From Rathayibacter rathayi (GTDB taxonomy: Bacteria > Actinomycetota > Actinomycetes > Actinomycetales > Microbacteriaceae), in assembly GCF_004011095.1 (NCBI RefSeq), contig NZ_CP028129.1, positions 1,674,001-1,738,000 on the forward strand: a DNA stretch of 64,000 nt, given 5' to 3'. Numbering within the stretch: position 1 is the stretch's first letter; every line of letters starts with the position of its first letter. Of this stretch, positions 50,463-57,960 are shown piece after piece. The translations under genes and the position numbers were made by a program. The notes beneath the pieces were generated by a model. The model saw only the letters and a program-made list of their open reading frames with translations, did no database searches and was not told the DNA's origin.

Positions 50463-50846
50463 GTGTTCGAGGCGGAACTCGAAGAAGAGTCTGAACTCTC
50501 TGGCACGGTAGGGGCAATCGCGCGGAGTGAGTCGTTCCGCGAACCGTTGCCGCCGGTCTCGATGACCGAGGCCTACGAGCGGGTCGTGCCGGGTAGCGCG
50601 TCGAAAGTTATCAACGCTTTCGTCGCGAACGAACACGCACGCGCTGGCGCTCTCACTCGTCTCACTCGGACTGAATCCGTCGGCGTCATTGTCGGAACGA
50701 TCGGGTCGCAGGTCCTCATGATCGGTGGCCTGGGTACTGGCGTCGCCCTCATCCTGAGCGGCTACTCGGCTATGTCGTTGTGGGGCTTCCTCCCCGCCGC
50801 TATAAGTGCGACAGCTCTCGTCGTCTCAGCGATCAGGGGAAACTAG
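50463..50846 (+). CDS. DUF2335-like membrane protein
   Basis: 127 residues from GTG 50463. LPPVSMTEAYERVVPGSASK followed by two transmembrane segments (GVIVGTIGSQVLMIGGLGTG and LWGFLPAAISATALVVSAIR) match DUF2335 proteins of phages and mobile elements. The open frame extends upstream to 50316 with family-like GVVERVFEAELEEE but without any ATG, GTG or TTG before 50463, so the true start may have been lost. Confidence 0.6.
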   Translation: MFEAELEEESELSGTVGAIARSESFREPLPPVSMTEAYERVVPGSASKVINAFVANEHARAGALTRLTRTESVGVIVGTIGSQVLMIGGLGTGVALILSGYSAMSLWGFLPAAISATALVVSAIRGN

Positions 50847-51040
50847 GCCGACTGACGTGCTGGCGAGTCGACCGCACGATGAGCTGGTGATCCACTACGA
50901 CCCGCATCATCCCGCGCCCCGCTGAAGAAAGCGACCTCTTCGTCCGAGGCCTGCACGATCGCGACGAGAAGGCGCCGAAATCCGACCGCTACCTCGTAGC
51001 CGTTCACGGCCGAGTCAAGATCTCTCCGCGCACAGCACGC

Positions 51041-51067
51041 AGGCCCACGATCACTGATCACGGGCCT
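51041..51067 (-). terminator. duplicated terminator hairpin (left copy)
   Basis: In minus-strand RNA a 12-bp stem with two G-U pairs and an AGU loop. Identical to 54210-54236. Confidence 0.5.
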
Positions 51068-51103
51068 TGGGAAAACCCTTCGCCGGCACTCGGCCGGCCG
51101 CTC

Positions 51104-51289
51104 TCACTCGTAAAGGTGGAAGGTGCCTGCGCAGGCCGCCGAGCAGAATCCGTCGGAGCGGCGGACCGGCGCAGCTCCACACGCCTCGCAGCGACGGCGT
51201 CCAAACATCCGCGACATCAGGCTCCGGGGGGGGGGGGGCCGACGCCACCACCGAAACCGGAGTATCCACCCGCACAGGCGATCCCGTGG
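51104..51289 (-). pseudogene. truncated, frameshifted copy of the small Cys-rich gene
   Basis: Corresponds to the last two thirds of the intact gene at 54273-54497. The first codons are missing beyond the repeat border, and the G13 run shifts the frame just before the segment that encodes the cysteine cluster. Confidence 0.75.
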
Positions 51290-51365
51290 TTAGCCTTCGT
51301 CTTTGTCGCGGGCCGGCCTGATCAGGATTCGTGACTGTCCGACCTGGCCGCGCCGGCGACCGCCC

Positions 51366-52304
51366 TTACCCGCCGTAGGGTCCGAGAAACCTGTCTCCGT
51401 TGAGATGAATCATGTGCGTCGGGTCACTGGCGCACCAGGCCTCGGTCTCCCAAGCGAGGTCGACGAAGAATCTCCGCATCGTCGCCCGGTCCGGGAAACA
51501 GCTCACGTATACGAGTCCCGCCGTACTGCCCGCAAAGAGCGTCGCCAGTTCGCCGTAACGCTTTGCGTCGACAGGTCCGTGGGATGATGCGGCCTCGATG
51601 AGGAACAGCCAGTTCTTGGCCTGCTGGTAAACGACGAGATCAGGAAGCTTTCCATGAGTATCCAGTACGACGCCGAGTAGTTCAAGCTTTTCGTCGTCGA
51701 AGTGCAGCAGCTTCGAGTCGGCATCGCCGATGTAAAGAATCTCTCCGCCAGGGATGAAGTAAGCGCAGAAGTCGTCGATCATCGCCTTGATGAGCCCGTT
51801 TTGGCCACCCGCTTTCAGGGTGATTTCAAAGCCATCGGGAAGAATGATCGGGATGCGTGCGAGCTCGCGTGCTGCGGCGTACTTGGCGGCGAGCCCCGGA
51901 GCCTCCACAAGGTAATCCGTGACCTCTCGGTCGAATGCGGGAGTGCCGTAAAGTCGTATGACGGCAAGAGCTTCATCTGCGAGCCGGTAGTTGTTCAGCG
52001 ACGAATTTGTGGCTCTCGAAGGATCATCGTCGTTGTGCACGCAGAAACCGCACTCGATGAACTGATGCATCACGAACCGGCGGATTTGCTCGCGCGTGTT
52101 CTCTGCGATGGGGTGTTCCAAGCGCACACGCATCCAATCGAGCATCGCTCGGATGCCCATGCGTCTGTTCGTCGCGACTGCCCACGAGGTCCCAGCATCC
52201 TGGCTTGCAAGTGCGAGGAGTGTGCGCCCGGCGGCTTCGTTCGAGCGGGCAGCGTCGAATCCGAATGCGGTCAGTATTGCGCGCGCTTCGGCCAACGTGC
52301 TCAT
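51366..52304 (-). CDS. type II restriction endonuclease, BsuBI/PstI family
   Basis: 312 residues. The C-terminal domain carries LYIGDADSKLLHFDDEKLEL, TLDTHGKLPDLVVY-like VLDTHGKLPDLVVYQQ (PD at 221-222), NWLFLIEAASSHGPVDAKRY and the closing THMIHLNGDRFLGPYGG, the conserved blocks of the family (PstI and BsuBI cut CTGCAG). The N-terminal domain (1-175) is the DNA-recognition part. It overlaps the methyltransferase stop by 4 nt, so the methylase is made first. Less GC-rich than its surroundings, consistent with transfer. Cognate site is inferred from the family only. Confidence 0.92.
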   Translation of the reverse strand: MSTLAEARAILTAFGFDAARSNEAAGRTLLALASQDAGTSWAVATNRRMGIRAMLDWMRVRLEHPIAENTREQIRRFVMHQFIECGFCVHNDDDPSRATNSSLNNYRLADEALAVIRLYGTPAFDREVTDYLVEAPGLAAKYAAARELARIPIILPDGFEITLKAGGQNGLIKAMIDDFCAYFIPGGEILYIGDADSKLLHFDDEKLELLGVVLDTHGKLPDLVVYQQAKNWLFLIEAASSHGPVDAKRYGELATLFAGSTAGLVYVSCFPDRATMRRFFVDLAWETEAWCASDPTHMIHLNGDRFLGPYGG

Positions 52305-53731
52305 GCTGCAACGGTCTCTCGTATGACGATTCGCTCGACAGCCACGTCTGTCGCCTCGGTGGACGCTGCTAAAGCGTGGATTTGGGAAAGCGTCGGAAAC
52401 TTCATCTGACGTAGATCGCCCGCATTAACCTGGGTGTGGCCAGAGAATACTCGGAAGTAGCGATCAACCTGCGAAGAGTTCAGCCACTTCGCGATCCCGA
52501 GAGCGATATCAAACTCTATCCCGTGCTTGTGATCATGCACATAGTTTATCTTGTTGTCGAACGCAGGGGCTTCCTCACCAGTCCATACGGAGGCGACCAG
52601 CCGGCGTTTCTCCTCCTTGGCAGAGAACCGCTTGACGAGCACGTAGTTACCCGCTGGAACGAGCAGCTTCGCCGCAGTCGCAGCGTCGGCAGTGAACCAC
52701 TGGGGTTTCCTCGCGCTGGGCTGCGGATGGATAATTTCAGTCCCTCGCAAGTTAGCCGGATAGACCATGGGCACACTATGCGACATCCTCTCAGCTGTGA
52801 GAAGGTCACGTGATCGGAAGTCAACCACCCGGCCAGTCGATACCGAGAGACCGAGGTCACTGAGAGTGCAGACTGCACGGTGCATCCAAGCCACCGCATC
52901 GGCGTCCGTCTGCGTCGCCGGGACATGAATAAAATCGTTGGTGACAACCTCACGATACGGCACGCTTCGTTGACTCGCCTCCCCCCGGTGGTCCTGCGAG
53001 GTGTGAACGATAATCTCCTCGGGGTGGGCCCCGAGAGTCGCTGTGACGACGATCGCCTCTTGAAGGACTCCAGTGTCGCCGAAAACCTTACTTCTTGATT
53101 CGAACGTGTGTATTGCGTCGATGCCGGCCCGCTGCACGAAGTCATGCCGGAACGCCCTGTAGTACGACCCATTCATCCACGAGCGCGGAGTGATCGAGGT
53201 CTGCTGGCCACCGTCGTCGAGTAATCGAAGACCGAGAGCGAGGAACGCAGCGTAGACATTGGGCACGTCGATGCCGGCACCGCGGAGTACCGAGTGCGTC
53301 GTCGAGCCCGATTGCAGCTTCCGGTACGGAGGGTTTTGGATCACCAGATCGAATCGCTCTGGCGTAGACAGAGCCCAAGCAACGAAGTCGTCATTGATCA
53401 ACTCGGTATCCGCCCCTGCTCGCTGGCAGTCGGCGAGCGTGTCGGCGAGAGCTGGATGCAATGTTGCATCTATTTCTAAGGCGGTGACAGCGAGTCGGAC
53501 CTCGGGAGCCGCACGTCGCACACGCTCAACGATCGCGGCCGTCAGCATGCCGGTACCTGCGCCGGGGTCGAGGATCCGTAACGTCCCTCGCTCCCGGATT
53601 CGAGGAAGGGACGCGATAATCTGGGCGGCGAGCACCGGGGTGAAGAACTGCCCCATCACAGCCTGACCGCTGTGATCGAGAGTCGCGAGCGATGCACGGC
53701 GGCGATCCTCGGCGCGAGCGAGAAGTTCCAT
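52301..53731 (-). CDS. adenine-specific DNA methyltransferase of the BsuBI/PstI-type system
   Basis: 476 residues. N6-adenine methylase with GQFFTPVLAAQ (motif X, about 27-37), DPGAGTGML (motif I, 55-63) and catalytic NPPY (133-136). The C-terminal half holds the target-recognition domain. Pairs with the downstream endonuclease through an ATGA overlap. The ATG follows a TACCCT box by 6 nt without a ribosome site, so the transcript may be leaderless. No controller (C) protein is seen. Confidence 0.92.
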   Translation of the reverse strand: MELLARAEDRRRASLATLDHSGQAVMGQFFTPVLAAQIIASLPRIRERGTLRILDPGAGTGMLTAAIVERVRRAAPEVRLAVTALEIDATLHPALADTLADCQRAGADTELINDDFVAWALSTPERFDLVIQNPPYRKLQSGSTTHSVLRGAGIDVPNVYAAFLALGLRLLDDGGQQTSITPRSWMNGSYYRAFRHDFVQRAGIDAIHTFESRSKVFGDTGVLQEAIVVTATLGAHPEEIIVHTSQDHRGEASQRSVPYREVVTNDFIHVPATQTDADAVAWMHRAVCTLSDLGLSVSTGRVVDFRSRDLLTAERMSHSVPMVYPANLRGTEIIHPQPSARKPQWFTADAATAAKLLVPAGNYVLVKRFSAKEEKRRLVASVWTGEEAPAFDNKINYVHDHKHGIEFDIALGIAKWLNSSQVDRYFRVFSGHTQVNAGDLRQMKFPTLSQIHALAASTEATDVAVERIVIRETVAA

Positions 53732-53737
53732 ACGTCG

Positions 53738-53743
53738 AGGGTA
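53738..53743 (-). promoter_or_regulatory. leaderless -10 box for the methyltransferase gene
   Basis: Minus-strand TACCCT, 6 nt before the ATG at 53731. Confidence 0.45.
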
Positions 53744-54191
53744 CCGGCGCCAGCATGCCCGCGACCTGCGCCTGAACGCCGCTCGAGCTGCCGACTCGCG
53801 TCATCGTGACACTCAAGCAGCGCTCTTCCACGATGACGCTCTACCCCACCTTTCTCGATTCCCTCCCGGCGACGGACGGTGGACGGCAGTCGGTCCGCCC
53901 GTGGGCTCGCCACGGAGACGGAATTCGTCCGTCGCGTCGGAGATCTCGCTGGCCGATCACGATCGTCTGCGGATGCACGGCGAAAGCTGATGGACGGCGC
54001 CTCATACGGCAGATGCGCTTGCCACGGTCGGGCCTGACCGAATTCCCCGCCAAAGGAAGTGCAAACGGCGAGAAGTTGACGCGGCGGAGAACCGCCGGCG
54101 CGGACGCAATCCGGCCCGCCAGCCCGAGAAGAAGGGGAGCGCGGCACTCGGTCAGGCTGAATCAGACTAGAGGCCCACCTTCGTATGACGA
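53744..54191. other. 448-bp stretch without a recognisable gene
   Basis: Lies between the R-M genes and the right repeat. Open frames exist on both strands but have Arg/Ser/Pro-rich compositions typical of non-coding high-GC DNA, and none has a ribosome site plus a recognisable domain. It moved or arrived with the R-M genes if the repeats are an insertion scar. Confidence 0.5.
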
Positions 54192-54451
54192 TCTCCGCGC
54201 ACAGCACGCAGGCCCACGATCACTGATCACGGGCCTTGGGAAAACCCTTCGCCGGCACTCGGCCGGCCGCTCTCACTCGTAAAGGTGGAAGGTGCCTGCG
54301 CAGGCCGCCGAGCAGAATCCGTCGGCGCGGCGGACCGGGGCAGCTCCACACGCCTCGCAGCGACGGCGTCCAAACATCCGCGACATCAGGCTCCGGGGGG
54401 CCGACGCCACCACCGAAACCGGAGTATCCACCCGCACGGGCGATCCCGTGG
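54192..54451 (+). repeat. 260-bp direct repeat right of the R-M system
   Basis: Partner of 51023-51289, same orientation, 3.17 kb apart. Contains the intact small gene's 3' part and its terminator. Confidence 0.95.
54210..54236 (-). terminator. terminator hairpin of the small Cys-rich gene
   Basis: 12-bp stem with two G-U pairs in minus-strand RNA, AGU loop, 36 nt after the stop at 54273. Confidence 0.55.
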
Positions 54452-54497
54452 CCGGGTCGAGCTGGATCTCAGCGGTGCCGAGGGTGGGGCGAACCAT
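54273..54497 (-). CDS. small zinc-ribbon-like protein
   Basis: 74 residues beginning MVRPTLGTAEIQLDPATGSP. The C-terminal RRRCEACGAAPVRRADGFCS then AACAGTFHLYE has two CxxC/CxxxC pairs, a likely zinc-binding ribbon. A strong ribosome site (GGAAGGAAG) and a TACAGT -10 box (54533-54538) lie upstream, and a hairpin terminator follows, so it looks like a complete single-gene unit. Function unknown. Its broken copy lies at 51104-51289. Confidence 0.65.
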   Translation of the reverse strand: MVRPTLGTAEIQLDPATGSPVRVDTPVSVVASAPRSLMSRMFGRRRCEACGAAPVRRADGFCSAACAGTFHLYE

Positions 54498-54532
54498 CCG
54501 TCTTCCTTCCGATCGGTCAACCGTCTTCGCGC

Positions 54533-54538
54533 ACTGTA
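54533..54538 (-). promoter_or_regulatory. -10 box for the small Cys-rich gene
   Basis: Minus-strand TACAGT about 35 nt before the ATG at 54497. Confidence 0.4.
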
Positions 54539-54708
54539 GTACGGCTCTCTGAAAACTCCCGCAGGGCTTGAGGATGCCCCCGGGTCGGTAGCTGAATCCG
54601 ACGCCTGTCGGTCAGGTTGTGACGATGCGTCGCCGGCCAACGACGGCACATGTCCCGCGAGAACGCCTCAAGGGGTGGAGAGCGAACCGCCGTCATGCAA
54701 CGAAGGGG

Positions 54709-54885
54709 TCAGTACACGTCCCGCGAGTCGACCGCCACCACAGGTGCCTGCACGGGCGGCAGAGCCGAGTGTGAAGCGCTGCGGCCGGTACGGAACGGGA
54801 GCAGGATCAGCATGACGGGGAGAAGGACGATCCACAGGAGGACCGACAGCGCAAAGCGCGACCAAATGGAGAAGGTGGTGAGCAT
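54709..54885 (-). CDS. small single-pass membrane protein
   Basis: 58 residues beginning MLTTFSIWSRFALSVLLW, with one transmembrane helix (about 11-31, ALSVLLWIVLLPVMLILLPF) and a short hydrophilic tail ending VAVDSRDVY. AAGG lies about 11 nt before the ATG, and a TAGCGT box (54907-54912, minus) could be its -10. Not recognised. The clean hydrophobic helix in only this frame is the main evidence for coding. Confidence 0.5.
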   Translation of the reverse strand: MLTTFSIWSRFALSVLLWIVLLPVMLILLPFRTGRSASHSALPPVQAPVVAVDSRDVY

Positions 54886-55106
54886 TTTTTGTGCCGCCTT
54901 CGGGTGACGCTAGGGGGTGAACTTCGCGAACAATATCATCGGCCCTCCGCGGGCAGAGGAGTAGAACTGCGCCAGTGATTGCGCCACCTCCGCTGCCATC
55001 GCGGGCCGTATACGTCCTTCTTCGTAGCCCGGCACCGATCGGAGGGCTCCGCTCTGGCTGGTTGGATACAGGGACGGCACAGCGCATCTTCCCAAGAGCC
55101 GGGTCG

Positions 55107-55112
55107 TAGGGT
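55107..55112 (+). promoter_or_regulatory. leaderless -10 box for the response regulator
   Basis: TAGGGT, 6 nt before GTG 55119; no Shine-Dalgarno is present. Confidence 0.55.
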
Positions 55113-55118
55113 AAGCAT

Positions 55119-55793
55119 GTGAATATCCTTCTCGTCGAAGATGATCCAGCCATGGGCGACGCCCTCGTGGGCGGCCTCGAAGACGCCGGCTACGACTCCG
55201 TGCTGACCACGAACGGCATCGACGCGCTTGTCGCGTTCAGCAACGCCGAGTTCTCGGCCGCCATCGTGGACGTCATGCTGCCGGCGATGTCCGGCTTCGA
55301 GATCTGTCGGCGGATCCGCGAGCTCGGTCGGCCGACGCCGATCATGCTCCTGACCGCGCGCGACGCCATCGAGGACCGCGTGTTCGGGCTCGACGCCGGT
55401 GCGGACGACTACCTCACCAAGCCGTTCGCCTTCACCGAGCTCAACGCCCGCCTCCGCGCCCTGCTGCGTCGCAGCCCCTCACTGATGTCCACGTCGATCG
55501 ATGTCGGCCGGATCACGGTGGACGGCTCGAGCATCCGGCGGACGGCCGACGGCTCGCGCATCCACGTCAGCCCCAAGGAACTCGAGCTCCTCAAGCTGCT
55601 GATCACCCCCGTCGGCTCCGTGGTAACCCGCCAGCGGATCCTCTCAGAGATCTGGGGCGGCGGCGAGATCGTCGACAACAACATCGTCGACCAGTACGTC
55701 AGCTACCTGCGCAAGAAGCTGCCGACCGAGGACACGGGCGTCAGCATCGTGACCGTCCGCGGCAAGGGCTACTTCCTCCGCCCGGTCGAGTAG
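55119..55793 (+). CDS. OmpR/PhoB-family response regulator
   Basis: 224 residues. Receiver domain with acidic pocket (VEDD at 6-9), phosphoacceptor Asp51 in AAIVDVMLPAMSG, and Lys101 in YLTKPFAF; C-terminal winged helix (about 125-224) with VSPKELELLKLLI and IVTVRGKGYFLRP. DNA-binding activator or repressor controlled by the kinase encoded 12 nt downstream. Targets unknown. Confidence 0.95.
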   Translation: MNILLVEDDPAMGDALVGGLEDAGYDSVLTTNGIDALVAFSNAEFSAAIVDVMLPAMSGFEICRRIRELGRPTPIMLLTARDAIEDRVFGLDAGADDYLTKPFAFTELNARLRALLRRSPSLMSTSIDVGRITVDGSSIRRTADGSRIHVSPKELELLKLLITPVGSVVTRQRILSEIWGGGEIVDNNIVDQYVSYLRKKLPTEDTGVSIVTVRGKGYFLRPVE

Positions 55794-55805
55794 GCCGGGC
55801 CGCGG

Positions 55806-57206
55806 ATGGCCACTGCACGCCGCCGGGTCGGCGCGCTCTCGATCCGCGCGAGGATCACCATCGGAACCGTTGCCCTCGCGACCGCCCTGTTCGCCCTCTC
55901 GGCGATGCTCTTCTACCAGGTGGTCACCGGCATCGTCGACCGCAGCGAGCGGACGATCCTGATGTCGATCGAGGACGAGGTACGCCGCGACATCTCCGCG
56001 GGCAACGTGCCCCGCACCCAGGGCTCGTCGATCGGGCAGCTGTTCCTCGCCCTCGCGCCGGACGGCGTTGTCAGCACCTCGACCATGCCCTCGCACCTCA
56101 GCGACGACGTCCTGACCGCCCTCGCCGCCGAACCGGCGGACACCTCGCCCCGGTATTCCCAGGTGAGCACTGCGTGTGGCAACTACCTGGTCCGGTTCAC
56201 CGCGATCACCACGGATCAGGGCGTCTGGCAGGTCGCCTCTGCGCGCGACCAGGCGGCTTCGCAGCTGGTACTCGACGATTTCGCGCACGTCCTCGTCTAT
56301 GCCGCGATCTTCCTCGTGGTTACCTTCGGTCTCGCCTCGTGGATCCTGACCGGAGCAGCACTCGCGCCGGTACGCCGGATGCGGGCGCGCGCGGATCAGA
56401 TCGCGGCCGCGCCCGGCCACGGCGATCAGCTCCCCGTCGTGGGCTCGCGCGACGAGATCGACGAACTCGCGGTGACGCTGAACGCGTTCCTGACCAAGCA
56501 GACCGCCTCGCTGGCCCGCGAGAAGCAGATGGTGTCGGATGCGAGCCATGAGCTGCGCACGCCGCTCGCCGCGCTCTCGGCGCAGCTCGAGATCGCGCAC
56601 CACCGGGTCGAGGACCCCGCCGCCGTGGACCGGGTCATCCTCGATGCGCAGAAGAGCGTCGACCGCCTCGTGCGGCTCGCCTCCGCCCTGCTCGACATCT
56701 CACGTATCGAGAGCCGCACTGTCCGGCCGACAGCCCCCTTCGACGAGCTCGTCGACGAGCTCGTCGGTGCGGTCGACCGCACCCGCCTGCTCGCCTCGGA
56801 GTCGGGGGTCGAGATCGACTACGAGATCGACGAGCGCGAGCCGGCCCGCCTCTACGCAGTGGCGGCTCAGGACTTCGGGCGCGTGATCGACAACCTGGTC
56901 AGGAACGCGATCCAGGCGATGAACGGTGGCGGCATGATCGTCGCGTCCCTCTCGCAGAAAGACGGGCGCCTGCTGCTGAGCGTGTCGGACGACGGACCCG
57001 GGATGCCCGACGCCTTCATCCCCGTCGCCTTCGACCGCTTTTCCCGGCCGGACGACTCCCGGGCGCTGGCCTCGGGCGGCAGCGGACTCGGGCTCGCCCT
57101 CGTCCACACGACGGTGCTCTCGGCCGGCGGGACGGTCGCGCTCGTCAACCGCTCCCCCCGCGGTCTCGCCGTCGACATCGTCCTTCCGCCCGTCGGCTCC
57201 GCCTGA
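55806..57206 (+). CDS. sensor histidine kinase
   Basis: 466 residues. Transmembrane helices at about 18-42 and 163-184 bracket an extracellular domain of about 120 residues; then HAMP, HisKA with phospho-acceptor His248 in SDASHELRTPLAAL, and HATPase_c with the N box DNLVRNAIQAM (362-372), SDDGPGMPD and GGSGLGLALVHT. Pairs with the preceding regulator. The stimulus cannot be inferred. Confidence 0.95.
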   Translation: MATARRRVGALSIRARITIGTVALATALFALSAMLFYQVVTGIVDRSERTILMSIEDEVRRDISAGNVPRTQGSSIGQLFLALAPDGVVSTSTMPSHLSDDVLTALAAEPADTSPRYSQVSTACGNYLVRFTAITTDQGVWQVASARDQAASQLVLDDFAHVLVYAAIFLVVTFGLASWILTGAALAPVRRMRARADQIAAAPGHGDQLPVVGSRDEIDELAVTLNAFLTKQTASLAREKQMVSDASHELRTPLAALSAQLEIAHHRVEDPAAVDRVILDAQKSVDRLVRLASALLDISRIESRTVRPTAPFDELVDELVGAVDRTRLLASESGVEIDYEIDEREPARLYAVAAQDFGRVIDNLVRNAIQAMNGGGMIVASLSQKDGRLLLSVSDDGPGMPDAFIPVAFDRFSRPDDSRALASGGSGLGLALVHTTVLSAGGTVALVNRSPRGLAVDIVLPPVGSA

Positions 57207-57213
57207 GCCTCCC

Positions 57214-57236
57214 CCGGGAGCGACGAACGCTCCCGG
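57214..57236. terminator. bidirectional terminator hairpin
   Basis: 9-bp perfect stem CCGGGAGCG / CGCTCCCGG with an ACGAA loop between two convergent genes. Confidence 0.55.
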
Positions 57237-57263
57237 CGGACCGGGGGCGTTCGTGGAGGATCG

Positions 57264-57851
57264 TCAGCGCGGGTCGTCCTCGGGACGGACGGGTTGCGGC
57301 TGCGGGTCGCCGGCCGCAGCGGGAGGCGGTGCCCAGGCCGCCTGCGGCGTCTGGACCGAGCCAGCGCTCCCGTCGAGCAGGTTGCGCGCGCGATTGACGA
57401 CCTCGGGGTCCACGAGTACGGAGTAACTGGTTGCGATCACCTGCATGGTCGAGGTGAAGTCGCGACGGCGGCGGTTGACGGCGTAGGACGCGAGCCCGAA
57501 GAGCATGCCAAAGCCCGCGCCGAGGAGCACGGCCGCGAACAGGAACGAGAACTCTGTGGTCGGCGAGAAGATGATGAGCAGGAGGCCCAGGAACACCCCC
57601 AGCCACGCGCCGGAGGCCGCGCCGGCGAGGGCCACACGCCCCCAGGTCAGTTTGCCCGTCACCCGCTCGACGCTCTTGAGTTCGTTACCGATGATGGCTA
57701 GCTGTCGAACCGGGAAGTCGGCACGGGCGAGGACATCCACCGCGGCCTGCGCCTCCTGGTAGGTGTCGAAGGTGGCGAGGATCTCCCCGCGCGGGATGGT
57801 GGGAAAGGCCGGCCCTCGGCCGGTGAACGGCGTCTGCTGAGTCACCTCCAT
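57264..57851 (-). CDS. general stress protein 17M-like (YflT domain) membrane protein
   Basis: 195 residues from the ATG at 57849-57851. The N-terminal YflT-type fold (GEILATFDTYQEAQAAVDVL, FPVRQLAIIGNELKSVERVT) is followed by two transmembrane helices with a short turn (VALAGAASGAWLGVFLGLLL, FLFAAVLLGAGFGMLFGLA), a beta-rich tail and a Pro-rich C-terminus. Often stress-related in Gram-positives; exact role unknown. Some uncertainty about the start: GGAGG lies inside the first codons. Confidence 0.8.
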   Translation of the reverse strand: MEVTQQTPFTGRGPAFPTIPRGEILATFDTYQEAQAAVDVLARADFPVRQLAIIGNELKSVERVTGKLTWGRVALAGAASGAWLGVFLGLLLIIFSPTTEFSFLFAAVLLGAGFGMLFGLASYAVNRRRRDFTSTMQVIATSYSVLVDPEVVNRARNLLDGSAGSVQTPQAAWAPPPAAAGDPQPQPVRPEDDPR

Positions 57852-57947
57852 AGACTCGCACAGCGGACTTGGAGGTTTCTGAGCGGATCGGGGGAACCGC
57901 CCGATGCCGAGCCGGGAACCCTCGGCGTCTGTCCGGGCGCGCGGGTC

Positions 57948-57953
57948 TAGGTT
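57948..57953 (+). promoter_or_regulatory. leaderless -10 box for the MgtE_N/CBS gene
   Basis: TAGGTT, 7 nt before GTG 57961. Confidence 0.6.
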
Positions 57954-57960
57954 TGTAGCC

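Larger units (their letters stand above)
51023..51289 (+). repeat. 267-bp direct repeat left of the R-M system
   Basis: Matches 54192-54451 with three substitutions and a 7-nt longer G-run (13 G at 51226-51238 versus 6 at 54395-54400). Carries a broken partial copy of the small Cys-rich gene and its terminator hairpin. Confidence 0.95.

Noticed and set aside
51051-51275. 74-residue minus-strand ORF in the left repeat
   Set aside because: It exists only because the G13 run shifts the frame; the cysteine pattern of the intact copy is lost, so it is treated as a pseudogene.
53806-54282. 158-residue plus-strand frame between the R-M genes and the right repeat
   Set aside because: Arg/Ser/Pro-rich, no ribosome site, crosses the repeat border and overlaps the small Cys-rich gene's terminator.
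49034-55118. A second copy of the tRNA-Arg 3' end (attR)
   Set aside because: I looked for the T-arm/acceptor sequence downstream and found no convincing copy in this window.
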